Positions 20,041 to 30,674 of a stretch of DNA of 64,000 nucleotides are shown here, one piece after another. The notes beneath the pieces were generated by a model. The model had not been told where the DNA came from. It did no database searches and worked only from the letters and a program-made list of their open reading frames with translations. This DNA is from Candidozyma auris (Eukaryota > Ascomycota > Pichiomycetes > Serinales > Metschnikowiaceae): assembly GCF_003013715.1 (NCBI RefSeq), contig NC_072812.1:248001-312000 (forward strand), written 5' to 3'. The first letter of the stretch is position 1. Each line of letters begins with the position of its first letter. Made by a program: the position numbers and the translations under genes.

Positions 20041-20278
20041 GAATTTTCTTAACCTTCATTCTTTTTCCTCTGCTTCAATAAATAGACCCCGTCACAAGCA
20101 AAGCCCGAACCTAGCCCTATGGAAAGCATACCGCTTGTACACAGACAGGCTCCTCGCGCGAATACTGGATAATATGCGTACACACTTTTGAGGGTGCAGC
20201 CCCATCAACTATACAGAAAGTCCAGAAAAAGTAAACTACAAGTAGCATCAAGCTATCAGCTCCTTTTCTCCAATTATC

Positions 20279-21096
20279 ATGTCACAAGTCACAGAACCAC
20301 GTATGTAAAGAAACATATTAGTGACTCCCCATATTTACCGCGAGGACCTCATTTACTAACGTATACAGCCTACCTCCACGAGAAAAGACCCAGTCGTAGC
20401 AACACCAGGGGAAGATTTAGCTGGGTCAAAAGACTCGTGCAAGGACAGAATCTGCATCCCTCACAACACAACCACCACCACCATCAAAACCACCAACGCA
20501 CCCAGAGGGTGCTGTCACAATCCAGCTCCCAGCCAGCAGTACCTAGAGGTGCAGCGCTTGAACGACCCAGCGAAGTGAGGTTCACTGTAAAGGGGCCCCC
20601 GGCAATTCCAGGTACGCCAGGATTGCCTCTGGACGACAATAGCACAAGAAAGTCTCTAAAGAGCATGGATATCGGCAGCGACGTGGACTCGCAGGTGTCA
20701 GCCCACTCGGATAACATTTCCACCATCCCGCTCAAGCTGATTGTCTCACACACGTCTACGACAAATTCACCTTCGATTATCAGTAGCGAGAACAACCAAG
20801 GAAGTGCTTCGGGTGTGCCATCCACAGCAGAAACATCACTATTGCCCAGCCCCCACGCCTCGGTGTCGCCCAGCTACTATACGGGGCTGATGTCCACGAG
20901 GATGGGTGGAGAGCGAGAGCGTGATAGCGAGTCGATCGTCACACTTGCAAGTTCCTCGAGGAGGGTCAGGCGAAGGAGCATTGACACCAATTGTAGTATG
21001 GCAGGGATTCCGCCTGCGAGTATCATGGAGCGTTTGACGGTGAACCCGACCGCGAGAGACCAGCCAGGGGACGAGGAACAATCAATAGGCAGGTAA
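20279..21096 (+). CDS. 249-residue basic Ser/Thr-rich protein, unknown function (one intron)
   Basis: The gene is join(20279..20300, 20369..21096). The 68-bp intron has GTATGT at 20301, branch site TTTACTAAC ending 20360 and acceptor CAG ending 20368. Splicing gives MSQVTEPPYLHEKRPSR. The middle is low-complexity with a His/Gln cluster (HNHHHHQNHQ). The C-terminal third carries a likely conserved module: SESIVTLASSSRR, a basic RVRRRS stretch and IPPASIMERL. The basic-Ser pattern suggests kinase sites (RRRS). I cannot name the family. A mature protein starting elsewhere is unlikely because the canonical intron fits the frame. Confidence 0.75.
20301..20368 (+). other. intron in the gene at 20279
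   Basis: A 68-bp intron with canonical GTATGT, ACTAAC and CAG. The distance from the branch motif to the acceptor is eight bases. Confidence 0.9.
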
Positions 21097-21755
21097 TGGG
21101 ATATATGAATGGACGGATTTTGAAAAGAAATTAGAGAATTGGATGGGTGAATTTGAAGGTATCCAATGTAGGCACCTCATGAGATAAATGTGGGAACATT
21201 TCTTGACGGCTAAGTGAATAGAGATGAATGGCTGCGAAATCGTCAACAACAACCCAAGATAGATGAGTTTGGACTATTTCACCGACGCATTTAATTCGAT
21301 CTGAGTGGTTTTCACATATTAACTGTAAATTTTATTACTTGGTTAGAAAGCCTCCATTGATGCACATCTGCGGCTCTTTACAGGGAGAAGCTTTAGTTAG
21401 AGTTTAGCGTTCAGTTGGTGCGATAAGAGCATAGTTTCTAGAAACAAGGAGGGAGTGCACCTGTTGAAGTCCAAATAAAGACGTATCAAAGGGATTAGAT
21501 TCCCTTTTTAGAACAATGACTTCTTCATCAACAATCTCTTTTTTGTATTTGTCGTGACACATTGAAGAGGGGGAAAGTGTCAATTTGTGGACCTTGGGAG
21601 TGCACCCTGAAGACGGTTGACCAAAACAAACAACTGTGAGGCGATCGCATTTTAGTCACAGATATCACCATAGGAAAAAAAAAAAAAGTCAACATCAGAC
21701 AAGGGCCAACCGACCTCCAAAAGAATTTGAAAATATTAAAGTTTATAGCTAAGTT
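21097..21755. other. upstream region of the LRR gene
   Basis: This 659-bp region contains a GGCTGCGAAA copy (21230-21239) and an A tract at about 21676-21687. I see no gene or RNA. Confidence 0.5.
21230..21239 (+). promoter_or_regulatory. recurrent 10-mer GGCTGCGAAA, LRR gene upstream copy
   Basis: Exact copy in the context GATGAAT-motif-TCG, 526 bp upstream of the LRR gene start and 134 bp past the preceding stop. Confidence 0.45.
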
Positions 21756-23819
21756 ATGGGCACCTTTGGAAACGACTCCTCAATAGAGGGAGACGTCTAC
21801 GTCCAACGGTTGGCCACTTATATACGAAAGAATGAGGAGGCGCTCGCCAACGGTCTTCTTTGTTTCCTGAAAAGCAGAGGCTCTTCAAAAGTGAAGCCTC
21901 TTCGGATGACCTTCACCATCCACCATTTGTACTATGTGACCGAGAGAATCGATAATTCTTCTCTCGGTATTGATGTGGGGCCCTTGAACATCAAGCTCGA
22001 CACTCCGAACCATGAACCTACGTTTATATCGTTTATGGCAAATAATGCAAGAAACCAGAGACAGTTCGAAAGTGATGCCAGATCCATCACGTCCATGAAT
22101 TCAGTCAAGTCAATTGTATCCAGTGCTTCTGTCTACTGGAGGTCCTTTTCCTTCAGCAAGGATCCTAAAATCATCCACAGAGACATTAAGTACTTGTACT
22201 CCTCATTTACAAAAATCCCATGCCTCATCTTATCTCCTAAAACAAAGATAAACAGCATATCGGGCTACGAAGAATACCCGTGCGATACTCTGGTGCCGTT
22301 GAAGATGTTCAAGAACCTTCAGGTGCTAGAGTTGGTGGAGTACGAACCGAATGAATTGTTTGGATGGCACGCCCTCAGTGAGCAGTTAAGAATCCTTATT
22401 ATCAGGAACTCAAAAGTCTCTGATCTTGCTCAAGTACTCTTCTCTTTGGTCATAGATGATGAAAGTGGGCGCTCTTCCTTCAGCAACCCCCGTCAATCGA
22501 AACGTCATGAATCTCCATTTTTGCATGAAGCCACCGAGGTGGGTTTAGCGAAACACATCCATCATCGAAGAGAACGGGCGTTCACCACCGGTGGGTCTCA
22601 TTCACGCGATCACTTCGTTGTGGACTACACATTCCAATCTTCAACCGACGTGGCTTTCGCTTCAACACCTGCCACACATCCCCTTGAAAGAGACTACTCA
22701 GCATTACCTGACTCAAAGTGGTTCTACTTGAGACAGCTCACTGTCTCCGAAGGATCCATCACCTCGATCCCGGCATTTGTTTTCAAGCCCCTCTCAAACT
22801 TGGTAAAGTTGAATCTTTCAAGTAATCTTCTCGAGGAAATTCCAGATGGATTGTGCCACTTGAGTAATCTCAAGTACCTCAACTTTGCCGACAATTATAT
22901 CACATCATTGCGTAATCTACCGCATAGTCTAAAGAATCTCACTACGCTTAATTTGAATAACAACCAAGTCACGGATATATCTGGTATAGAGCATTTGGAG
23001 AGTATTGAAAAGATCGATTTGAGAAGAAACAAACTTGATAGCATCACGCTATTGCGTCCCCTCATTCTTCATTTCAAAAAGAAAGGTTCGAAGCTCAGTA
23101 ATGTGTTCGTTTCAGGTAATCCCTTACCAAAAACTTATCGTGCTGATCTCTTTAATCTCTTCAATGGTGTGAGACCTTCAAATCACATGAAGATTGACGA
23201 CTCGAGACCAGGCTATTTTGAGAATGCTTTATTACTTGACCATGAAGAGGCTGTCAAAAGGCTACGCAAGTTCCTTGACCATGATAAACAAGATGCAAAG
23301 GTCACCAATTCCAATAATACAGTAGCAGCCAACTCTGCGAACGGCACGATCACTCCAGAAACGATGGAGCCTCTTCCGAAGCATCGTCATACTCACTCCC
23401 TTGGGAATGCCAACGACTTGGCCAACGCAGTCGGTCAGCTTAATATCAAGTACCCCGATCCCAACACATCTCAGCTGAAACACAATAGTCTGATGAGTGC
23501 AGCATCGACAACTACTCCAATGACTCCACCAACTGCACATGCTGAAATGGAGAGCACACCAGCTGCTGTGGCACTTTCAACGAAAAGTCCTCTTCAAGCG
23601 AATCAGAATCTCAATAATCAGTCTCATTTCTCAACGAGCAAGTTTTCTAGCATGACAAGACACTCCTTCACTCCCCCAATGCTACATCAGAATGGATCAG
23701 CTACAACCCTCAAAAGCTCAACTACGCTTAGCAGAATTGATTTAGAGGCGACGGGAGTGAACAATCCTGCTCCGAATGTCATCACGCCTGTTCAAGTACA
23801 AGTCGAAGGATTTCAATAA
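21756..23819 (+). CDS. leucine-rich-repeat protein, possibly STK11IP-like
   Basis: The product is 687 residues. The N-terminal third (start GDVYVQRLATYIRKNEEAL) is a conserved-looking non-repeat domain. At least four leucine-rich repeats occupy about residues 326-435, with units such as LNLSSNLLEEIPDGL and LNLNNNQVTDISGI. A capping block NPLPKTYRADLFNLF follows. The last 170 residues are Ser/Thr/Asn-rich and look disordered. The order (N-domain, LRRs, cap with NP) recalls fungal relatives of the LKB1-interacting protein STK11IP. This is a tentative family call. The RAM-network protein Sog2 was considered, but its repeats are N-terminal. Confidence 0.7.
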   Translation: MGTFGNDSSIEGDVYVQRLATYIRKNEEALANGLLCFLKSRGSSKVKPLRMTFTIHHLYYVTERIDNSSLGIDVGPLNIKLDTPNHEPTFISFMANNARNQRQFESDARSITSMNSVKSIVSSASVYWRSFSFSKDPKIIHRDIKYLYSSFTKIPCLILSPKTKINSISGYEEYPCDTLVPLKMFKNLQVLELVEYEPNELFGWHALSEQLRILIIRNSKVSDLAQVLFSLVIDDESGRSSFSNPRQSKRHESPFLHEATEVGLAKHIHHRRERAFTTGGSHSRDHFVVDYTFQSSTDVAFASTPATHPLERDYSALPDSKWFYLRQLTVSEGSITSIPAFVFKPLSNLVKLNLSSNLLEEIPDGLCHLSNLKYLNFADNYITSLRNLPHSLKNLTTLNLNNNQVTDISGIEHLESIEKIDLRRNKLDSITLLRPLILHFKKKGSKLSNVFVSGNPLPKTYRADLFNLFNGVRPSNHMKIDDSRPGYFENALLLDHEEAVKRLRKFLDHDKQDAKVTNSNNTVAANSANGTITPETMEPLPKHRHTHSLGNANDLANAVGQLNIKYPDPNTSQLKHNSLMSAASTTTPMTPPTAHAEMESTPAAVALSTKSPLQANQNLNNQSHFSTSKFSSMTRHSFTPPMLHQNGSATTLKSSTTLSRIDLEATGVNNPAPNVITPVQVQVEGFQ

Positions 23820-23959
23820 TGGCTGACGATTTTAAATTTGTTTTGTAAGAAAAAGGCCGCATTAGGATTTATGTATATACTCGAGCGGGACCTCGCGAAT
23901 CACAATACATAAGTATCTACACCCTGTAGGTGCAAAAAATCCATAACACTTTCTTCCTT

Positions 23960-26744
23960 ATGACGTGTTTCCTTCAACACTTCGTAACGTTCCTCTTTTT
24001 AGTTTCTTTGGGGACATGTGATGATCGCCGTCAGTCCCCGAAACATATTCGGTCAACGTTCAAAGATTTTGGCGTTGAGTTAGACAAACGTGGTAAACAC
24101 TATGAGACGCCCTTGATTTACCTTGCTGATGACCATCCTCTGGATCACTACTATACCACACCTTACTTTCCAAGCCGTTCGTAATTCACCCTCTCTACCA
24201 AAACCTCAAATCTCTCTCTAACATCTTTTAGCTGTTGGTGGCAGGGTGGAAAGCCACTGGCAATACGCTTTCGACAAAGCTCGCAAGCTTGTCGACCGCA
24301 TGTCCATTCCCGAAAAGGTAAACTTGACTACCGGCACCGGTTGGGGTTCAGGTCCATGTGTGGGTAACACTGGTTCCGTCCCTCGCCTCGGTATTCCTTC
24401 GTTGTGCTTACAAGATGGACCGAATGGAGTGAGGTTCACAGACTTCGTAACCCACTTTCCCTCTGGTTTGGCCGCTGCAAGTACCTTCAACAAGGAGCTC
24501 GTGTACAAGCGTGGGAAGGCCATTGGACGCGAGCATCGTTCTAAAGGAGTTCACATCGCTCTTGGACCCTCGATTGGGCCTATCGGCCTCAAAGCTAAAG
24601 GTGGCCGAAACTGGGAAAGTTTTGGCGCAGACCCTTACTTGCAAGGAATCATGGGGGCCCAAACAGTCAAGGGAATTCAGGAAGAGGGTGTTGTTGCCGT
24701 TGCAAAGCACTTGATAGGTAATGAACAAGAGCATTTCAGACAAGTTGGCGAGTGGGACCACGGTGACTATGACAGACTTGATCTGTCGATCAGTTCCAAC
24801 ATTGGCGACAGAGCAATGCACGAAGTCTATTTGTGGCCATTTGCTGACGTTATCAAGGCCGGTGTTGGCGGGATAATGTGTGCTTACAATATGGTCAACA
24901 ACACCTATGCCTGTGAAAATTCTCAGCTCCTCAACTACTTACTCAAGGAAGAACTTGCCTTCCAGGGATTTGTTGTGTCAGACTGGGGTGCTCAGCATAC
25001 CGGAGTAACGTCGGCATTGTCTGGACTTGACATGACTATGCCTGGCGAAGTGTTTGATGACTGGCTCGGAGGAAAGTCTTACTGGGGACCACTTCTCACT
25101 AGAGCAGTTTACAATAAGACGATACCTCAGGATCGGCTCAACGACATGGCTGCCAGAATCCTAGCTCCTTTCTTCTCATCAGAGCATCTCTCTCTTCCCT
25201 CTTGTGAAGAAGTCCCGAACTTTAGTTCCTGGACTCACCATACCTATGGCCAGCAGTATCCTTATCAGCACTTTGGAGCAATCGTGCAATAGAATTTTCA
25301 TGCTGAAGCTAGGTCTGTTATGAACGACAAGGTCGCTCTTGAGACAGCTCGACAGGGAATAGTACTCCTAAAAAATAAGAACAGGAATCTTCCAATTCAC
25401 AAGGATGATGGAGTAAGGAGACTTTTGATAGCCGGAATAGCTGGTGGAGTGGATCCCAATGGTTTCAATTGCAGGGATCAAAAGTGTACTGATGGAACAC
25501 TTACTTCTGGGTGGGGATCAGCTTCCGTCAACAATCCTTGGGTTGTAACAGCTCAGGAGGCGATTTCAAGAAAGGCAAGGGAAAGAGGAATGCTTGTTGA
25601 TCTCTCTGAGGACAACTGGGATCTAGAGTGTACTGAAGAGCTTTCTGATTTTGCAGACATGACTATTGTTATAGTTAACTCTGTATCAGGAGAGGGTTAC
25701 ATTGAAGTCGATTACAACTACGGTGACAGGAACAACGTTTCCTTGTGGCATAACGGTGACGAACTCATCAAGAGGGTCACCGAGGGTTGCAAAAAAACTG
25801 TTGTGGTCATCAATGCTGTCGGTCCTGTCAATATGGAGAAATGGATTGAAAACGACAATGTAGTTGCAGTCCTCTTTGTTCCCCCATTGGGCCAATTCGT
25901 GGGAGTTGCGATTGCTGAAGTACTCTTCGGAGAAGTCAATCCGTCTGGAAAGTTGCCATTTACAATAGCCAAAAAGAATCTGCATTATGCCGATATTCGA
26001 TACGAGTTGGGTGACTGTTGTGATCCTCAAGATACATTCGAGAGAGGGGTGTACCTCGATTATCGATTCTTCGACAAGCATAATATCAAACCTCGTTTTG
26101 AATTCGGATACGGCTTGTCGTATTCGAAATTTCTGGTGACGGACCTAGAGATCTACGAGATCAATCCTCCTTCTGAATATCTTCCTTGTCCCTCTGACTA
26201 CATGCCCAGGTTTCATACTATCGACGATGACATATGTGATCCGGAGGATGCACTTTTCCCACATGACGAGATGGACCCTGTTCCTGGATTTATCTACCCT
26301 TACTTGTACAACGAAGACGTCAGGTCACTTGACGAAGATGATTGTTACGATTATCCTAAGGGCTATACTCCCGATCAGAAGTGCGAAGCTCCGTTAGCGG
26401 GAGGAGGGCCAGGAGGTAATCCAGCATTATGGGAAACCCTCTACAGAGTTTCTGCCAAGGTCTCGAACGACGGATCAATTGGAGGTAACTACGTTGCACA
26501 GCTCTACATTGAGTTCCCAAGTACCATAGTCGCCTCTCCGCCGAGGATACTCAGAGGCTTCGAGAAGATTTACTTGGAGCCTAAAGAATGTGGGGAAGTT
26601 GAGTTTGAGATCAAGCACCGTGATTTAAGCATCTGGGAGAAAGAGTCTCAGCAGTGGATTATCCAAACAGGAACGTATAAATTGTACGTAAGCACCTCCA
26701 GTCGGAAGGTAGAACTTTGTGGGGAAATAGAAATCGGGTGTTAA
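23960..26744 (+). pseudogene. GH3 beta-glucosidase with one in-frame TAG and an atypical intron
   Basis: Read as join(23960..24176, 24232..26744), the frame encodes a secreted GH3 beta-glucosidase of about 908 positions. ATG 23960 is followed by a hydrophobic signal peptide and a dibasic KR site. The catalytic TIM barrel has the nucleophile D323 in VVSDWG. Then codon 426 is TAG (25290-25292). The same frame resumes at once with NFHAEARSVMNDKVALETA and continues through the alpha/beta sandwich and fibronectin-III-like domain to TAA 26742-26744. No frameshift or other stop is present, so the loss is recent, or the TAG is read through, or it is a sequencing error. The intron's 5' site (GTTCGT) is also abnormal. 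An intact copy would hydrolyse beta-glucosides outside the cell. Confidence 0.8.
24177..24231 (+). other. putative beta-glucosidase intron with non-canonical 5' site
   Basis: The branch motif TCTAAC (ending 24222) and acceptor TTTTAG are normal. Joining in phase to give the family's YFPSP..GG motif needs the donor GTTCGT at 24177. An alternative pair (GTAATT at 24181 with CAG ending 24244) also restores the frame but puts the acceptor 22 bases past the branch, unlike the other introns here. Confidence 0.55.
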
Positions 26745-26747
26745 TTT

Positions 26748-26757
26748 GGCTGCGAAA
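26748..26757 (+). promoter_or_regulatory. recurrent 10-mer GGCTGCGAAA, coiled-coil gene upstream copy
   Basis: Exact copy in the context AATTT-motif-TAAA, 4 bp after the beta-glucosidase stop and 106 bp upstream of the next ATG. Confidence 0.45.
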
Positions 26758-26862
26758 TAAATAGGATGCGTTCTGCATCAGTGTTGATTATTTTGGTAGC
26801 GAGCGTATTAAATCTAATACAAGAACAGCTCACAACAGCTCTTGCAATTGCAAAAAAGTCAG

Positions 26863-28476
26863 ATGTCAACGAGAAACCTATTGGGCGAGAAGTATGCCCG
26901 ACATAGGGCTATGAATCCAAGTACCACCAGACCACGCAGTCCCTTAAAACAGAAAAGCCCTATCAGAGCCACAAGATCCCTTTCCAATAAGTACGACGAG
27001 TATCTCACGAAAAGACCCTTGGCACCAAGAAGACTTAACAATGACACGAATTCTAATGGGAGGAAACTAAATTCGCCAATAAAAATTTTAAGGGAAAATG
27101 AACTCCATCGACAAAAACTCCCTAGGTTATTTCGAGGACTCTCTCCACCAAAGCTCAGCGAGACTCAGCATAGTGTGATGAAAAGTAGATCGTGGCAAGG
27201 AGCCAATAATCACCTTTCCAAGCAGAATACGCGAAACAAAGAGACCGTGTTCCTGAAACTACGATCTTTTTTGTCTAAAATCAGTACGAGTGAAGACTCA
27301 GAGTACAAGCAGCTTAAGGACTCCGCAGGACTAACTGCTCCTCATGAGACACCAACGACTCGATTGACACCAGCTAGAATTGACGGTCGCAGAACTCTTG
27401 GACGTCAATGGAATATGTTGAATGAAAGAGATGAGGTTGACGAGGAAGTGAGGAGAGCCAAAGCTCGTGAAGAAGCGAAACGCCTTAATGACAGGATCAA
27501 TGAACTTGAGAGAACACTAGATCTGGAACGAAAAAGCGCTCAGGAGACCAAGGAAGATCTTGAGAGGCAGCTATATCTACTTAAACGTGATAACGAAGCC
27601 ACAACTCACAGTTTGAAGGAGGAGATAAGAGAACTTGAGTTTCGTGCTAGCAGAAGAAACAAGGAGATTGAAAGGCAGAGACTTTCACAACTTCGAGAAG
27701 AGGTTTTGCGGGAGAATGAGTCATTTTTGATTCAACAAAATACCAGAGAGCAGAACTTGAGAAGACGTGAGCAACAACTCGAAGAGTGGAATAAGAAGCT
27801 CAATCAGACAAGAATCGAAGTGGAGAAGCGTGAGATTGACGTAAAGCTGAAGGAGGAGTACCTTAGGGTGTTGGAAAATCGTCTCAAGACGAGACAAAAT
27901 GAAGTAGAGGCCATTGTTGAGAAGAACCCTCTAGAGGAGGTAGAACAAATGATAACAGAGCATGAAAGTGATCTCAAAACATTTAGGGAGACGGTTCATT
28001 TGGTGATCGAGGATACCAGAAGAGAAAATGACCAAAATCTTCTGGTTCGGCTTCATGGCCTTCTAAAGTCTACCGGAGCTCAGAATAAGAAGGATGGGTA
28101 TAACAAATGGAAGACCCTCTTCGCAGACTATAATAACTATCTTGATGAATATCATCGGGTGACTAACAAGGAAGCTCTCGCAGACAATTACAATCAAAAA
28201 ACTCTCGAAAAAATTAAGGAAAACTTTCGCCAGCTACATGACGAGTTTCAGAGTAAGGTTTCAAGAAGAGCATACAGAATCAATCAGCTAAATAATCAGA
28301 TAAAGAAGAGCTGGGTCAAGCGTTTCGACTTTGACATTGTGAAAGCCGAAAGGATTGCTCAATATCTCACTATTCGCTCAGAGCTTCATCACAAGCAAAA
28401 GTGTACATTAAAGATTCTTCAAGAGCTCAATGTGCTCATCCAAAAACTAGAAGCGGTAGAGGCTGATATCGCGTAA
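26863..28476 (+). CDS. coiled-coil protein of unknown function
   Basis: ATG 26863 gives 537 residues; the open frame begins seven codons earlier at a TTG. The N-terminal 150 residues are basic and Pro/Ser/Arg-rich with several SP sites (RPRSPLKQ, RGLSPPK), typical of CDK-regulated disordered regions. Residues of about 195-375 form a long coiled coil very rich in E, R, K and L. A more globular, helical C-terminal part follows (VERFDFD-like segment WVKRFDFDIVKAERIAQYL). The layout suits a spindle-pole, cytoskeletal or septin-associated protein. I cannot assign an orthologue. Confidence 0.75.
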   Translation: MSTRNLLGEKYARHRAMNPSTTRPRSPLKQKSPIRATRSLSNKYDEYLTKRPLAPRRLNNDTNSNGRKLNSPIKILRENELHRQKLPRLFRGLSPPKLSETQHSVMKSRSWQGANNHLSKQNTRNKETVFLKLRSFLSKISTSEDSEYKQLKDSAGLTAPHETPTTRLTPARIDGRRTLGRQWNMLNERDEVDEEVRRAKAREEAKRLNDRINELERTLDLERKSAQETKEDLERQLYLLKRDNEATTHSLKEEIRELEFRASRRNKEIERQRLSQLREEVLRENESFLIQQNTREQNLRRREQQLEEWNKKLNQTRIEVEKREIDVKLKEEYLRVLENRLKTRQNEVEAIVEKNPLEEVEQMITEHESDLKTFRETVHLVIEDTRRENDQNLLVRLHGLLKSTGAQNKKDGYNKWKTLFADYNNYLDEYHRVTNKEALADNYNQKTLEKIKENFRQLHDEFQSKVSRRAYRINQLNNQIKKSWVKRFDFDIVKAERIAQYLTIRSELHHKQKCTLKILQELNVLIQKLEAVEADIA

Positions 28477-28507
28477 AATGTCTCCCGCCTTGATATGTTG
28501 ATGTGAT

Positions 28508-28534
28508 ACGCGGGTCTCACGTCGCAGCGCGCGT
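28508..28534. promoter_or_regulatory. two ACGCG (MBF-type) cores upstream of DPB2
   Basis: ACGCG at 28508-28512 and its reverse CGCGT at 28530-28534 lie 56-82 bp upstream of the DPB2 ATG. ACGCG is the core of the MluI cell-cycle box that drives G1/S transcription of replication genes in yeasts. Confidence 0.5.
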
Positions 28535-28589
28535 CTCATCTACCACCATCAATAGAAACCAATTTTATAGAACGCATCATATAATAATA

Positions 28590-30581
28590 ATGTCCGGCCC
28601 AGCGTCTCTTCCAGTCAAATTGACGCCTGCCAATATAAGACCCATAGCATATCGAATCTTGTCAAAAAAACATGGTCTCAATATTCAAACAGATGCCCTC
28701 AGTGTTCTTACAGACGTGATCGGTCTTCGCTTCGGTGCCGAATGGAAGGGCCCAAGAACCCAGCACTTTATTGAAGAAATTGCAAAAGCATGGAAGCTTC
28801 AAGATAGAGGAATCTTTATCGATGGACCAAATCTAGAGCAAGTTGTGAACGAGTTAAGCAAGGACAAGAGCCTCGGCAAGGAGGGCCCTCAGAAGGCTCT
28901 GCGTTCTGATACTCTAATGGATATCGACTCAGAATCTCATGAGAACAACGGCGAGGTTCTCATCAAGTGGACCGACTACTTTGCCTTCATAACACCTGAT
29001 AACCAGCCAAATTTTGTATTTGACAGGGTCAGGAAACAGTTCAATTCTAAGCCTGCTGTGGGCTCCAAGTTGAATAGCACGCTCCAGGCATCCATAGACT
29101 ATTTTAACTCAAGATACCACCTTATCGTTGATCGTCTTTCAAGGCATGAAAACTTTCAAAAGCAGTCTTTCTCAAGTCTAGCTGCTGTCAATAGCACCTT
29201 GAACAGAGACGAATTGAAGTATGAGATCACTCTCATAAAGAATGTGTTGGGTCGTGATGGTGGAAAGTTCATCTTGTTTGGTCTTCTATCTACAAACATA
29301 AACGGTAATTACATCCTTGAAGATGCTACAGATCACATTGAGCTTGATTTCATGCACACTCTACCCACGGAAGGCTCATTCTATACAACAGGAATGTTTC
29401 TCATTGTAGAGGGTATTTATTCCGCTTCTGGAGGATCTATGAATAATGACGCTAATGTCATAAGTGGTCGTTTTCACGTGTCTAATATAAGTCACCCTCC
29501 TGCTGAAAGACGAGATGTTGGTCTCAAGACCTATGGTTACTTAGACTTCATGGGAATCCATGGTCAGGTATCTTCTACCTTGAGTGGAGGCGGGAAACTT
29601 GATAAACCTCTTAGAAAGAAACTAAGTGCATTAGAAAAAGCACTAGGAAATCACAAACTAATATACCTCGGAGCAAATTGCTTCCTTGATGATAGAAAAA
29701 TCATGACCGGATTAAAAAAGTTCTTCGGACAGCTAGAAAACAGCCTCATCGAACAACAAGGTACTGAGGATCAAGACTCTCCCTTGGCTATCGTCATGAC
29801 GGGATCTTTCTGTTCCACGCCGCTTACGGCAGTAAATGGATCAAACACTCAAGTGTCGAACTCAGAAAACTACAAGAGCAATTTCGACGAGTTAGCGGCT
29901 CTTTTAACGAACTTTCCAGTTGTCATCAAGACCTGTAAGTTAGTCTTGATGCCGGGGCCCAACGATCCGTGGCAATCGTCATACTCACTAGGCAGGGAAA
30001 GCTTAACTAACTTGCCTCAGAAGCCCATTCCAAAGGTTTTTTTGACTCGTTTGGAGCGTCTCCTTCCGAAAGGAAACCTTATTTACGGAGGAAACCCTAT
30101 GCGGATAAATTATATCTCTCAAGAAATTGTGCTTTACAGAGACGACCTCATGAATAAACTCAAGAGAAATGACATATTGTTTCAAGAGCAGCTTGACGCG
30201 ATGGCTGAGGCAGATAAAGAGAACCAAGAGGAGGGCTTGAATGTCAAAGATATGGTGGGAAATCAAACAGGCTTCTTAAGTCCGAAGATTAGACAAGCCC
30301 GTCAATTGGTCAAAACTATTCTTGATCAAGGAAACTTGCAGCCTTTTTTGAAAGATTTGAAAGTAATTGATCCAAATTACCATCACGTCCTACGTATTGA
30401 ACCTTTACCCACGTCACTAGTGCTTTTTGATTCACGGTTTGAATCCTTCGAGGTGACATACAATGGGTGCAAGGTTGCAAATATCGGTAATTTGATCAGC
30501 AACAAGAACACAAAAAAATTGAATTTTGCTGAGTATTATCCAAGCAATAAGAGTTACATATTCAGGGAACAATATTTCTAG
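28590..30581 (+). CDS. DPB2: Dpb2, second subunit of DNA polymerase epsilon
   Basis: ATG 28590 (MSGPASLPVKL) gives 663 residues (S. cerevisiae Dpb2 has 689); the open frame reaches back to 28503 without an ATG. The N-terminal helical domain (ANIRPIAYRILSKKHGL) is the part known to contact GINS/CMG. An OB fold and an inactive calcineurin-like phosphatase domain follow, as in all B-subunits, with landmarks such as IFIDGPNLE and LVLMPGPNDPW. Dpb2 is essential for leading-strand synthesis and CMG loading. It lies 114 bp from the preceding gene and 94 bp from BET2, all on the same strand. Confidence 0.94.
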   Translation: MSGPASLPVKLTPANIRPIAYRILSKKHGLNIQTDALSVLTDVIGLRFGAEWKGPRTQHFIEEIAKAWKLQDRGIFIDGPNLEQVVNELSKDKSLGKEGPQKALRSDTLMDIDSESHENNGEVLIKWTDYFAFITPDNQPNFVFDRVRKQFNSKPAVGSKLNSTLQASIDYFNSRYHLIVDRLSRHENFQKQSFSSLAAVNSTLNRDELKYEITLIKNVLGRDGGKFILFGLLSTNINGNYILEDATDHIELDFMHTLPTEGSFYTTGMFLIVEGIYSASGGSMNNDANVISGRFHVSNISHPPAERRDVGLKTYGYLDFMGIHGQVSSTLSGGGKLDKPLRKKLSALEKALGNHKLIYLGANCFLDDRKIMTGLKKFFGQLENSLIEQQGTEDQDSPLAIVMTGSFCSTPLTAVNGSNTQVSNSENYKSNFDELAALLTNFPVVIKTCKLVLMPGPNDPWQSSYSLGRESLTNLPQKPIPKVFLTRLERLLPKGNLIYGGNPMRINYISQEIVLYRDDLMNKLKRNDILFQEQLDAMAEADKENQEEGLNVKDMVGNQTGFLSPKIRQARQLVKTILDQGNLQPFLKDLKVIDPNYHHVLRIEPLPTSLVLFDSRFESFEVTYNGCKVANIGNLISNKNTKKLNFAEYYPSNKSYIFREQYF

Positions 30582-30674
30582 GCGCTGCTTTGGTGCTCAC
30601 AATGCGGGATCTTTGCATAGAGTGCGACTTTCTATCAATGCTTTAGCCTGCGCACCAACTCACACTTCTATCCA

